The notes below the pieces were generated by a model. That model was not told where the DNA came from and made no database searches. It worked only from the letters and a program-made list of their open reading frames with translations. The position numbers and the translations under genes are program-made. Shown here piece by piece: positions 22,301-37,300 of a DNA stretch of 64,000 nucleotides. The stretch is taken from contig OV884009.1 in assembly GCA_930367205.1 (NCBI GenBank), positions 90,603,189 to 90,667,188 on the forward strand, in the 5' to 3' direction. The DNA comes from Acanthosoma haemorrhoidale. Its lineage: Eukaryota; Arthropoda; Insecta; Hemiptera; Acanthosomatidae. Position 1 is the first letter of the stretch. Every line of letters starts with the position of its first letter.

Positions 22301-25300
22301 AGAGTCCTAATACCTATCATACATAGTTTACGAGAAGGCAGAAACAGACAAAGATGTCAAGAAGAGAACTGAAATAGCACAAAGAGGCCTCACACAACTT
22401 AGAAGTTACATAATCTAACAGGAGAGAAAAAGTTATCTATCTACTATTTTTTATATACAATTTATTTCAAAAACACTGCTTGACAACTAATTCTAAACTA
22501 TGAAATTAATCAACTAATTTTAATTGTGTGTATTCTACTGGCTTTTCCAGGGGTGTCCATTTTCATCTATATATTTGTCCTACACTGCAGGAGACTTCTT
22601 CAGAGACCTTTCAAAGAGAGGACGAATATATATATAAGAAAATTGACACCACTGGAAAAGCCAGAAGAAAACATAAAATAATGACAACCCAAGAAAACAG
22701 TTTAAAAACCCCAAGTAATCTCATTTGAAAAAATATGTCTACTCTAACCTTTTCATGCAGTGCCCCCCCCCCCCCCCGCCTAATTAATGGCAGTTCTGGA
22801 CGCATTTTGAAAATAGATTTTTAACATATATATAGGTTATGTGTATATATATCACTTCACACTAATTCTTTTAGGGGTGGGGGTTACTGAAATTCTTAAA
22901 GATAGGTGCAATAAACATGTCTTATAGGGTTAAGATTTCCATGCGGGTGGAAAGCTACTACTACTATGTATATAAAATCAAGATAACTTTACGGAATGCA
23001 ATATAAAATTGTATTTAAAATGAAACTTAAATTGAATGTAATTAATACTTGTCCATAAATAAATTTAAAGAAAATTCAATTATCATTTTTTTTTTAAAAC
23101 CTAAACCAATTCCCTACAAATACATCCACTCAAATTAAAATTTATAATTTAAATTAGACCTGAATATTAAGATTTATTGTTTAATAGTGGGCCTTGGCCA
23201 ATTCCCAATCTTACAGTATAAACATGTAGTATCATGCTATATTATTCAGAATCAAGCTATTTTAAAAAAAATAAAGCTGCTACAATAAATGTGAAAAAAA
23301 AAACAACTTGAGTAAACTAAAATTATTAGGTTAACTAACATCTTTAGTATCATTTGGTTTTCCATGGTTAATATCCTTTAATACTAAAACTTAAGGTTGG
23401 AAAGGTGGGTAATATATCTACATGTTACCACTATAGCAATTTTTAAGCATAGTATATAGAAATTGTTCTGATTTATTTTGAATATATGTGTAGAAAGAAA
23501 TACAAATGCTTCCTTAAGTAACATAAATAAAACGGTTGAAGAGAAATAATTTCCTAAATAAGGTTCATGTTTATTGCCTCTCTTGACTTTTTTACTTATC
23601 TAAATCATTTTCAATGATCAACATTTCACATGTTCCGGCATCTTTTGGGCTTTGAATAATTTGACTGATAACACTAGTCAAAATTTCATTACAAAAATGA
23701 AAATGAAGCTGCCAAATTAAAATGTTGACTATTGTTAACAGTTAAAACCCACTTAAAATACAGAAGATACCTGAATAGGCAAAACGTGGAATGTTGAAAA
23801 TGACTATCTATAAAAAAACAAGAAAGAACTGAAACTTTATTTAGAAAAGTATTTTTATACGTCTTATTATGCCTTCTAATTACTGATTGTGCCTTGTTTT
23901 TTTTTCCCTTCTCAAGATGTTAATAAAATAATATTTAATATTGTTAAAAGAAAAAGAGACACCAATATATTATTATTAACAGTATGAAAATAAAATTTCA
24001 CAAAGGCTAATAGTCTCTTCGTATTCCTTTTTTTTAATATTAATCACACAATTGTCGACGTTTTGCCTATTCTGGCATCTTCTGGGCATCAAATGAAAAC
24101 CTTGTTATACTAATTTACCACATTGATATTTGGTAATATAAAAGTTCCCAATTAGATTTGATGATTGTAATGAATGATTATCATGTTGTTTCATTTTCAG
24201 GTCAGAAGATCCATAAATAATAGAAACATCAACAATTGTGTGATGTAAAGAAGACAAATAACGAAATATGGACACACATTTAGCATTTGTAAAAATTTAT
24301 TTTCATACGGTTAATAATAAAATGATTTTTTTTTTTTTTATGAAATTAATTATCTTACTTGATGAATAGGTTGGTGCATCAAAGTGGTTGCATTATGATG
24401 AGGAGTCATAGCAGGTATAAAAAGATGTTGAGGATAACCTCCACCAGGACCCATGCCAGAATTTTGTGATCCTATGTTAAAGGGGGGTGGTGTCGCACAA
24501 TGGAATCCTTGCTTTTCATAAGACTAAAATAATAAAAAAAAAACAAACAAAAAAACAATGATAGAATATTGAAAGGCTGAGTAACAAGGGAGAAAAAAAA
24601 CAAAAACAAAACAAAAAAAAACAAACAAAAAAAACAAACAGCAAAGCAATAAAAGAAAGCATATGGCCTGAATGTTATGATCATGAAATAGAAACCAATG
24701 AACCATTCAAAACACCTGGCTAGCAATAAATATGGAATTCCACAAACTATGTATTAAAATTTAAACTATATGCACAAAATTAAAATATCAGATTTTGTGA
24801 AAATAGAACTTAATATAAATACATTAATTATGTTAATCGCTAAAGTGTGCCAAAAAAGTACATATTAAAATACTAAATTTATTTAACACAAAGCTGATAA
24901 ATTAAGCAACATATGATGCATTCTGATCATCCCATCCAAATAACTTATTAACGGAAAATGAGCTATTTTCTATTTATCTTATTATGCCAAACATAGACAG
25001 TTTTAGAGGGTTGGGATCAAGGTCAAATTAACTTTGCAGTTTAATGGGAGGAAATACTTCGAACAAATTTCACTATGCATGTACAAAAAATACTAATCTT
25101 AACTCAGTAAACCTACATATTTTGTCAAAACAGAAATAAATGACAACATAATATATAATAATATCATCATTATTTCAATAAATTTGTTACGTTTGATATT
25201 AGTAGTTTTGTAAAGAAATATTATATAGGATTATTGAAGATAACTGAGTTTCCATTTAATAGAAAAACACTAATCAATAAAATAATAATAATACTGGGAG

Positions 25301-28300
25301 GATATAATACTTTTGAATTCCGAGAATTAAAATTTGCCATTTTATAGTCATGTAAAGGAGCTCTACTTCAGTTCTTTTACAGAAGAACAATGTATATTTT
25401 TATTAAGTAATTTTAAATTAAAAATTGAGTAAATTTTATTATTAATTTATATCCAAGGTTGTGTTGTTTTAAAGTACACACACATAGTATAAGCCACCAG
25501 AGTCTAATCAAAAGACCAGGAAATTCCAGAGTAAGATAAATCACTAATAGTAAGATACCTTGGGGAGAAGGGGAAAGCATTATATGTTTGCGATGAGATC
25601 AGTGAATGGAGGACAGACCTGTTTAGGGGGAGACATATGGGAAAGAATCACATGCTGCAAGAATTCCATGTACGACCTGGCTATTCCAGATAGCCCTTTA
25701 TAAGAATTAAGAACCATAACTACAAGACTAAATTATGTAAATTAAACTGGTTTCAAATTAATTAACATTGTTTTAATTAATGGAATTTTAAAAGTACACA
25801 GAATGGACCTAGAGCATCTCGAGTACCATACAATAAAACCATATATAAAAATAAAAATGTTATGTATTGTTTGTGATGGCTAGTTAGTAAAAATTAGAGC
25901 CATATTATAAAAAAATGTATTGATTAAATGAATATTAACATTAATTATTTAAATGGAATAAAAAAATACTGTCATAATATACATACATAGCCCGGTCTTG
26001 AGTATAATTTATTACCTTTTCTTTTTCTTTCATAAACATTATTAAATGATGCTGCCAAATGAGAAAAATAGTTCTATAACTTAGAAGTTAATTATAAATA
26101 AAATTGTGAGAATTGAATTCTAGGCACCAGTAGGATAGGCATGTAATATCAATGAATCGAGTGTGGGATTTTATAAATAAATACTATCATAATAAGCATA
26201 TAGGCAGCACACCCTCTTTCATCTAAACTAATTGAAACAGATAGCATTCGAATCACCAAAATAAAAAAAAAAGTATCAATTTATAATTTTATTCAGATTT
26301 TTTTTTTTGACTCGAGAATAATTTATTATCCTAGTTTCTTTTTATTTCATAAAGATTATTAAATGATAAAAATAGTTCTTAGAAGTTAATTATAAATATA
26401 ACATAACATTGTGAGAATTAAATTCTATTCTAGGCATCATTAGGACAGGCAGGTTATGTCAATGATTGAATGTGGGACCATGAAATAAGACAGAATTTAA
26501 ATAAGAAATAAATTCAATAATACTTTATAGAATAAATTAAAGTGGTGAGAGATTCTTGAATATTAAACAATGAAAACAGCTCTTAATATGTTGACATAAG
26601 AGTCAAATTTAAGGAAATAAGACACCAGACAGTAGCTCTCTCATTTAAGAAAATGCATAAGGGAACAATATACAGTAAAAGCTCTTTAGATCTACTGATT
26701 TATTTAAAAAAAGGAAATATAATTCCTCTTAAACAGCCTTGGGTCTAACTGGATGTCTCAGGTGACTGAATGCATGTCTGGCTGAATGTCAATAGCTTAA
26801 AAAACTCTGAATACTTAGGTTCATCAGAACACGCATTCACTTATAACGCAGCATGGCTACTATATGTACTTGAAAAACTTGCAGACAAAGTTACGAAAAA
26901 AGGGATGAGGGCGATAAACAGATGAAAAATATCTGCTGTTGTTCAAATTGCCTTTAATAGTTTAATCTTGATTTTAAATTTAATGATGTCAATTAAATGG
27001 ATTAATTAGTTGGTAGCATCCTCTCAGAAATTTATAAGAATAAGTCTTTATCTTCATTAAACTATATAGGGATCCCTCATATTAGGTACAGTAAATAGAA
27101 ACCAGATAACCTTTGGACTTTGTAGTTCAGATAATATCATTTTCTAGCCAGTACACTTTATATAGTCATGAAAATTAAAATAAATTTTAATTATTACAAA
27201 TTAACAAAAAAAAAAAAAAATTATTGCTAAAATTGGGACTTGAGATGTCCTCAATATCTAATCAGGTCTAACATCTGAGCTATCATACCTTGAATGATTG
27301 CCTTCCCAATATAAAGTCTTCTTACCCGACTTGATACTGGGGAGGCCCAGTTCGAGTCCCGATTTTGCTAATAATTTTTTCTTTGGTCATTAATTATTAA
27401 TAATTATGAATAAAGACCTGCACCACAATAACAATTCCTTATTTGAAATAGATTTTAGCTATCTCCATTTTAGGAATTGTCCAAGTGAAATATATGGTAG
27501 TTATCTAATAACAAACATTATATAGAATACTTTATTCTCATTTGAAAAGACAATTACTCAGTTCTGTGTGTAGCCTTAAAAATTCACATCAAGGTTTACA
27601 CTCTTTCCTCCCATTATAGTCGCCAAGCCAAGTTAAGTTACTTAATTCCTATTGTATCCGATATAGAATTTTACAGTTGGATTGGTAATTGATTTACACT
27701 TGATCGATAAAAAGTACATGTCTTAACTTGTAAATCATTAAATGTCTTTATCAATATGTTAAGGCTAAGAGGACAGACATTTACAAATATTTGCACAAGG
27801 TACTCTTAATGTTGTCAGCCAACACCTCTATCTATTACCTGATGCAGAAATACATTGTATATGTTAAAACGTCCACAAATAGATCCGATGAAAATAAATA
27901 AATATATAACTGAATAGAAACAAAAATGAGTATTAATTAGATTAAATAAGAATTATAATGGAAAAACGTACAAGATCAGAATAAAATAGAAGTATAATTT
28001 AGATATCTTCCATTAATGAATTAAGAAGTTATTATTTATACAAAATCTTAGCAGATAATAAGAAATGTGTGAATATTATTAGAATATAATGTGTTACCTT
28101 AGAGAGCGCGGAATGAGATTTTGAAGAGTAAATATTTGCAGCTATGTCAGATGTTGTCGAGGGGTTAGCTGTCTGGGTAGGTTGGACTTTCGGGCCAGTT
28201 GAAGTGGATGTCTTAAAATCAGAGCTACCAGTAGTGGTCCCTTGATTGTTTTCATAAATCCCACCATAGTTACCAGAAAAATTATTAGGACCTTTGCCAT

Positions 28301-31300
28301 ACACCCCGCTACTCGTATTTCCATGAGTACTATTTGTACCTCCAGCAGCAACCTTAAAAAATTCAAGAAAAAATAAATGACCAGTATGACCAATAAAAAA
28401 AATTGTAAACAAATTAAAATGGTTGCTTATCTTAACTCCTTCATTTAAAAATTACAATTTGCTCATACAGCAGCAAAATTGTTTCATAAGAGAACATTTA
28501 TGAGTTATAAACGATTCCTGTTAGTCTAATGGCTAACATACATAATTGTACAATTCACATTCATATCTACACATTTTGTCTAGGAACCTCTCCATATCAT
28601 CAAAGCAATTTCCAGTAGATTTTCTACTCTACGATTGTTCTCCTATGTTTATATACTCCAACGAAAGCCAAAATATAATTAGACAAAAACAAACTATGTA
28701 GTTCTGAAATTGGGTAGTTGTTGGAGGGGGGGGGTCCTATACAAATTCCTGAGGGTGGGGGTGAGTTTAAAGAAAAAATATGAAAGTAATTGTTTAACAG
28801 GTAAACTCGCCAACAAGAAAAAATAATGAGGCTTATTCATGTACTCTCACGGAAAATGGCTACTGAAGGAGCAGAACTAGAGTGGCTACTGGTTGGAATT
28901 ATTGTCAGATATGAAATAGGAAAAGCAACTTCTCATTCTACAGCTGCGGTAATATAGGAAGAAATTAACTAACTGGCGTTACTAGTTACTTTGGGACCCC
29001 CAGAGAACAATATTCATTCCATAAAGCAAAGGATAGGAAATGTTGAAATAAAAATGTTTTCTGGTTGAGCAACTATCTTTTTCAGGAAGTATCATTTCCC
29101 TGCATGCTTTCAGTGGATGTGACAGCACTTAGGCCATTTATACAAAGGGCAAATTAGCCATGATAAAACTTTTCAAAAACAACCCTTCGAGATGAGAGAA
29201 GTCATTATGTCTTTTATAAACGTACATCAGCGCCACACTGTTTCTTAATCTGGTGAAAAGATTATATAACATTATAACGAAGGACCAAATTTGCTCCTGA
29301 TACAATCCTAAAATCCATTTTTTGCTGTAGTTCACTGGGTGCTGTGGAAGGTGAGGGTGCCAGAAAGCTGAGATTCCATGCTCAGCTATTTGAGGACTTG
29401 CCATAGAACACGCATCAACACCATGGACCACTCAAAGTTGAAGAATTGGACACTAATTTTGGGGAGGAAGAAAATTACTTTTGATGATGACAGAGGGCAA
29501 GAGACAAGTATGACTCTTTTAAATACCTCCAAAAGAATTGCAAGTAGGCTGATAAAGCGGTAAGATGAACTATGAAAATATTCTTACCATAACCGCTTAA
29601 CCCAATTCTATTACATTGTGTTAAGTTAAAAGATAACTGCTTCAATTTGAGATAAATAAAATTATAAAATATATTATGGACAAACATCAAAAGAGTATAT
29701 ACAGCATACGAAATAAAGAATGTTTTTTTTTGTTACCGGATAAAGTGTAGGAGCTCCATACTGGAAATTCCCAGGAATCATGGCAGACCCTCCATAAAAA
29801 TAGGCATAGGCTGGTGGCATAGCAGTAGGGTTCATCATTGGCTGTTGGTGGGCCTGTGATCCACTCTGTAGCAATATCATTTATCACAATGAAGTTGAAA
29901 ATTAACAAAAACCAAAACAGAATAATATAATGGTGATCTTTTATTTCCCTAAAGCAACTACATAAAATATTTTTTCTTTAGGGAATATCCTTAGTTCAGC
30001 CCTTCTTGCCATTTATTCTCTTTTCTAGGTGTGGGAGTTTCCACTTTTTCTATTTTAGGACAGTTCATAAACAAATTCATTTGTTTGAGTAAGAAAAGCT
30101 GAAGGAGGAACCAATTTGGCTAGCAGACAACATTAATAAAGAATAAATTAGAATATTTTGCTGGGAATATTGATTACTTAAGTTACATTTTAGGGGGAAA
30201 GAATTTGATTTCAATTCAAAAGCACTGAACACAATTAACTGGAAGCCATTTGATGCTAAAGTTGCTCATGGGAACGAAAATGTATTCATTTAACATTAAT
30301 GATTGGTGTTTCCGTCATGAGGTTTTCTTGAAGTTAAATCTTATGCTATATAAATTTAAACTTAATTAATTATCTTAAGAAGTTAGGATGATATTGAATA
30401 TTAATAGAAGAAACACAATAACAAATATTATCTTGATCTTGAAAAATAATAAGTAAAAGTTAACAGGAAACTAGTACAAACTAACCAGTCACCAACTCTC
30501 GAATTAAAGGCTTGGCTTAGGCAGATAAAAGATGTTAAGATTTATATCAAATTTATTAATATACAACATTCAACAGTTTGTATGTCTGCATTATGTCCTG
30601 ATAACAAGAAAAGAAAAGTAGATGTTAAACAAATGTAGCGATGTTAATCAACAAAAGATAGGTACAGAAAAATAAAAAAAAAAAAGTTAATATTGTTTCA
30701 CACTTCAATAGCATCCACCTTTCTTTTCTTGTTATCAAGGCTAATGCCGACATATACAGTATGTCAAAATGTCCATTAATCTTCTGCAAACTATCTAGCC
30801 TGTGCTTATTGTGTCTAAATTAGGGTATGCATGCCTCATTCTATCTTTGGCACAGATTAGTTTTTTATCACAGTTGTAGCAATATTGATTAGGAAGAGAT
30901 AACACATCGAGAGGCTCAGAATCTAAACAAAACTAAGAATTATACGACATTTTAGATACAGCAAGGTTTAGATATAGCTCCCACAAAAACAAAATATTTC
31001 TGGTTTAAATAGAAAATCCCAAGGATTTAGCGATTTACTTCTTCAATGAAAGAACAAAGCTCAACATAAAACCAATTAGAGCCAGCTTAGTTATGACATT
31101 ACAGTAAAATAGGATTAAACAAGAAATGAAAAAAGAACATAAACAATATAATTATTACGAATAAAATTACCTGTTGACTAATACTCGATGCCTGTACTGG
31201 AGACGTGTTGTCAGTTCTAGCAAATCGCCCATCATTCATGTTGTACTGTACCCCATCTCGCGTTGTTGATGTAGGGTACCCCATTTCATAATATCCTGTA

Positions 31301-34300
31301 CTCTGAATAATACAATATACACACTGTTGTAGTACCATCAACTAGGAATTATATTAATTATTGATTGATTTGCGATATTAATAACATAAATTAAATAAAT
31401 TGGGAGTACAACTCATTATTCACAAAATTTAAGCCACCTTAGAAACATCACTAAGAAAAACAACAACATATAATACATGCCATTCGATAGTCCATTGAAT
31501 TGGTAACTTATGTTAACATTTTTATACTTTGAGAACTTATGTTCTCAGAATAAAAAATTTCAACATGAGATACTAATTACATGAAATTTGATCGAGTGAC
31601 AAATAAAATGTTTTTATTGGTGGCTTGGTGAAGTCCTAAGGATGCCTGAAGTTTAGAAAAAAGTTGATAATCGTGTTGCAAGTTTTTACATTTAATATAT
31701 TTTACTAATATAGCTGTTAATTAGGATATAACAAAACAAATTCATGGTGAAGTGAATTATTGTGATGAGTTAATCATTCATAACTCAGAAGATGCATACA
31801 TTAGGATCCAAAGCCAATTTTATGCCTCTCGAATTATTTTAAGGGGACAGCAGTCCCAGAATTAAACAAAAATTATTATAGCACCAAAACTAACTTTAAA
31901 CCTGACTAAATATCCCTGGAATATAGTAACACCCAATGGTGAAGGGTTTTGGAAGGAAATGTACAAAAAATAAACAGTGCAGGTATAACTTTAGGAATGA
32001 TTAGAAACATCTGGGATAATGTAGTACCCAAATTAGTACAATTTATTGTAATGGCTGAATAATTTATAAGTTAATGATGTAATTAAACTTACAATGTGTG
32101 GTGCAAGCCTTTGTTGTTGCATTAACTGAAGGTCCTCATAATACATTGGTGCCTGTTGAAAATAAGGGATTCCACCCTGTCCCATAATATATTGATGTGT
32201 TCCAACTAAAGGAGGTACACCAGGAGGCATATTAGTTACTACTGTACTTTTTCCCACTAGAAAATCACATTTAGAAATTAAAGATATATGTAATATTAAT
32301 ATATTATCTAATGATATTTATTGCCATAGTATTTCGAAAAGGTTATAATGTGATGCATATATTTTGATAAAAGATTATTTGTCCGCTAAAAATTTATGAT
32401 TTCTTGAAATTTTAATTTTTTGTATGATATTTCTACTGGTCTCAAAACCAATGACATTTTTTTTCTAACAAAGTATAATTCTTGCTGAAATTTTAAAAAC
32501 AAAAGAAGTTCAATATGAAACAAATAGTTCATTTTCATTAATAGTACTGAGTGATAACTTTAAATAAAATTGCAGGAACATGAAAGGTAATAAATTGCCT
32601 AATAATAGGTCCTTTTCAGCATGTTTTTCAATAATTTCACGGAAAATTACTGGAGTTAGAATTCAAGTGAACTTACACATGTTAATAAATTCAGTTAATA
32701 AGAGTGAAATTAAAATGATTGCTGCCAATAACAGGTACTTAATTGGTGATTTCATACATAATAACTTGAAAATAAATGAAATAAAAGCCAAAAATTACCC
32801 ATTTGCACCTAATCTTTCCACTAATTTGCATTCATAAATAACATTATGCACAAAATTTACAGAATAACTATACTGTGAGTTCATTGTTAGCCGTGAGTAT
32901 GTAAATGAATTGAAGAATTTGTTGGGAGATCGGCTTAGGTTGATGAAAAAGAGTTGTTTTTAATAACTTTATTGATAGACAATATTTTGACATACTACGT
33001 ATGTCTGCATCAGGCAGGCTTTTGTGTAAGGAGGTCGGTGTTGACTATTTAAGACATTTAGGAGAACCTACGTCACCTTGTCAGGCTAGGACCTGATGCA
33101 ATTAATGGATTAAGAAGGATCTATATCGAAACGTCCATTAACAAACTTGACGAAGAACCTAACAGCTCTTTTTCATCAAACTAAGCCGATATCCCAATAA
33201 ACTCATTATAGTTATTAATGAACCTTTAAACCTTAAAATAAACGAAACCTTTAATGATAAAGGCACTAGAATATTTTATTCCAATAATGTTTCGACTTAA
33301 ACAAAATTGAGTAGAAATATTTTTAAATTAAATATTAATGACTTTTTCAGATAAATAGCTACTTGTTCTGTCAAGTCAATTGAGTTTCGGCTTGCAAATT
33401 TGTGTAAACGTCTTTGTATTTGATGCTTTCAAAATTGACAGGGAAACAAGTAGAACAATAAAGATTTCGAGGCCAAACTATGTGGATATACCACTTCAAA
33501 AGTTTATCGTTGGAATAACATAATACATCAGAATAAAATAAGTATTCCAAATAATACCATATTCATGAGCATTTTTTGATATATGGGCCTGCAGTTTTGG
33601 GAAGTTCTACTTGATGACAATGATTAAAACAAAACCGAAAAAAACCCACAATAAATGATTAAGTACTATAAATTAATTATTAAAAACTGATAATGAAGAG
33701 TAACGGGCCGAATTAACGTTGCCAATTAATTTGGTCATTCTACGCAAGTTTATCACACAGCTATATGGCAGTTTTTATATAAAACAATTTCAACTCAGTT
33801 AATGAAAAAGTGAAACATTTGATTAATGTCTTTAATTAGGCGAAACTGATAAATTTTCAACTAAACTTTTACAGCTAGATTAGGTTTTTATTAATGTGTT
33901 TTTAAGAATGAACAATATTTTCTGACTATTACAGATGAAACTTATCTAAGAATTTGAATAAGTTTCATCCAATTTTGCATAAATAAGTGCAATTTTTGTA
34001 TGGTTATTTTATGTATCATTAAATTTTTGGCCTAGAAGATGCTTGAATACAATGAACATCGACATCAGAGATGTTTGGATTATTAATATAGTTACTTACT
34101 CAAGAGAGTTAAGGCCTATTATTTTCTTCAATACTACTTGTGTCCTGACCTCTCTATTAAGAATACATCTCCCAGAATGGTTAAAAATTAGGTATTTCCT
34201 GGATAAACAACATTTAGGGGGGAAAACAAATTAAAATGAACAGTACTAGCGTAGTAGATTTGCCAAGTTGTTTTACGAAGTGGCTTGTGGAAAGAACAAG

Positions 34301-37300
34301 ATCTTTGATTTTTCTCCTCCAGTAAGCTGCTCCCCTTCTTCCTGCATGAAGCATCTTCAGAGGGGGGAAGTTTAAGGTTGGCTACATTGTGAGCAATGTA
34401 TGTACATTATGTTGAGACATAATGTTTTGTTTTATTCTTTTTGATTTGTTTATTCTATAACTATCACATACAAGATAGAAAGAAGGTGTATTTTAATTAT
34501 TTGGTCAAGAATAAAATCATATATAAAGAAAGCATCTTACATATATATATTTAAAAAAATCATTTTTGCCAGTATAAAAGAAAATATATTTTGGTCAATC
34601 GCTTGCTTAGATAATTGATTGCCTGATAAACAGTGTACTGAACAACTGGATTATAGAAATAAGCAGTTGGGTCAAATGTTTGAATGGTTTTAAGAAATGG
34701 GAATAAGAGTAAAAATTTTGAAAGAGTATTTGTTTGTACAAAAATTATTGCAATAAAAAAAACCCAGAAAATACTTACTGCTAGAAATGCTGGTTGGTTT
34801 TGAAGTCTGGGTTGTTTGAGTACCGGACAACAAAGTAGGTGTAGGATTTATTGAGCCCGAGTGAGTTATTGAACTTAAATTTACGCTCGGCTGAGTGGTC
34901 TCAAACTAGAAAAAGTAATATTATAGTTTTAATCACCAAATATAACTAAAAAATGTAAATAGTTTATAGATGAAATTTTTGTTAAAAAATAATGATAACA
35001 TTGATGCAGTAAATGTTTAGATCACACTGTGTTTGGTTGCATTTTTGATTGTTATATATGGCTGAAAACGTTTCCTTTAATAGAAAATAGTTTGTTGAGG
35101 CTGCTAAAAGACTATTGGTTTAGACCTATATATCAATGATATTATTCTATTTTCAAAAAAAGTGATGGTCTTTGCTGACTCGAATACATAGGTTTTATTT
35201 TTAAGCAGGTGCAGGGCAATCAGCTTATGCCAGTTTATGTATTCTATGATAGTAGTTACAATAATGAATAAAATGACCTGAAAGTTTAAATGTATGGGGA
35301 AAAAAAAAATCAGCTCGGCCTTCATTAATTGACCCACTTCACACTGTGGCTTTTAAGCTTTCTCAAGTCATACCTCAGAAGTTAACATAGAATCGATATT
35401 TATTTTACATAAAAATAAATTAGCAGAAAATTATACCTCTTTGGAGCTTGAAGACGTAGAAGAAACTAACGCTTGTTTATGGTTGTGTTGAACACTACTA
35501 TTGTAAGTCTGATAGGGAGTTGTGTAAGAAGGCGTAGGCAGACCAGACGTGCCATAAACACTTTGGCTACTCGAACCATACTGTTGACTTCCAAGGACAC
35601 TCTGAAAATTGAACAACTTTAAATAAATATCAGTTAGCCACTGTGACAAGGAAAAATTAAAGGGATGAGTTAAATGGGGATGTTTCATGCAAGCATAAGT
35701 GTAAGTCAGAGTGAATTTGTTTGAGGGTTGAATAGTTTGTGCATAACGGACTATTTAGTAAATAAATCAGTAATATACCTCCTCACAAAATTACTGAGCC
35801 TGAAGGGAGAGGTTTTACTTTGAAACTGGCCGTCATCATTATTTTGTATATACAACACAATTCATAAAAAATATCTGAGATTTTAAATGTATATTCTGTT
35901 TCTCAATGCTCTTTCTTATAAAATAGATTTGATTATACTTGTTCTACTTTTTTTTCTTACTACACAGATTTTTTTTAGAGTAAAATGATACTTAATTTGT
36001 TATGATGAACTGTTTTCTTTATAAAATTATATAGTTTATTACTTTGCTTCATTCACACTGAATTGGAGTGGGACATTTTCCATATAAAACATTAAGTGAC
36101 TAATTCCTTGTACACTGGTCTCCCCAGTAACACCAGTCCATCGATATAGTTATTGACAGCAGTACAAATAGGAAATGGTTGATGACTGTGCAGAACTAAA
36201 GGAAACATTTGTAACTATGGTTTTCTTTGATACACTCCTTCAAATTTGAATTTTCAAAAACAAAGTTCCAAGGAAAGAAATGGATTGTTTTCACTTGACA
36301 CACGACTAACCTTTTTGTTAATCTTGGAAAACATTTCAGCTGTAACATTGCTCTACAAAGTGAATGAGTTCACTGTAAGTGGAAATTACATAAAGAAGGA
36401 AACAATTCAATAATAAATACGAAACTCACACCTTGAAGAAACCTTAAAATTAATTCTTAAACATACTGTTTTAATTAGTAATTAATTATAATTAAATTCA
36501 CACTGAATTGGAGTGGGACAATTTAGTGTTCGCGGAAATTTGTTGTGACTAATTGGCATGTGATCATGTAGATAATCAACTAAATATTAGACTCATGGGG
36601 ATTGATATAAATTCCATGTGAGATCGGGACCAGTGGAGTATCAGAAGAAACAATATTGAAATAGAAAGACTGCATTGGGCCGGTCATGTGGCTCGTATGG
36701 AGAAGACAGCCACCCCTTTCCTGAGGTAGCATATAGAATGAAGACATTGAGTCGAGCACCTCTGTGCCTGTAATGAAGTTTTCAGTAATGCAAGTAATCT
36801 GCTTAGTGTTGAAGTATGGAAGACGGCGGTGGGTGAGAAATATAGATGCCTTTATTTATATTATCCGATCAATCTTAATTGTAATCTAAAATTTTTGGAG
36901 ATATCAGCTTTATATAAAAACAATTTGATTTATAAGGCTGTTGTCACAGAAAATGGCTGATTGCTGAAATAGCTAAAGCTTAAAATTTTTGTGGCCACAC
37001 AAAATTGGCTATCCTTCCCAGCAATATAAAGAGACCACTTTTTAATATATCAAAAGATCACTTGCTACCATAAACATCAAATAATATACTGAATTAGATG
37101 GAAGGATACAGTAGATACTAGCTTATTAAAATAATTCTGATTTATTAAACAAATTAAAGACTGAGGGCCCTAAAATTAATAATTGGACCAGGGGGGCTTT
37201 AGCAAAATTATTTGAACCTTTGTTCTAACCAATAATTAAAACATTAGTTGGAAAACTCTAATACTCATCATTTAGTTATTCCGAGTAGTTTTATTCTTTC

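Larger units (their letters stand above)
19309..24358 (-). other. lingerer intron 19 (about 5 kb)
   Basis: The longest intron. It holds a possible Helitron-like fragment (21,508-22,027), a long hairpin (22,538-22,664), a C15 tract (22,763-22,777) and an inverted-repeat element with hammerhead-like ends (23,761-24,084). The rest is AT-rich with no exon signal. Confidence 0.5.
24524..28097 (-). other. lingerer intron 18
   Basis: Holds a tandem duplication (25,985-26,490), a pair of inverted SINE-like fragments (27,210-27,385) and a hammerhead-like motif (27,839-27,874). The open frame at 24,472-24,726 is simple A/T sequence overlapping exon 19. Confidence 0.5.

Noticed and set aside
24472..24726. 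Minus-strand ORF, Phe/Leu-rich, resembling a membrane protein
   Set aside because: It is the translation of A/T simple sequence running into exon 19 in the wrong frame.
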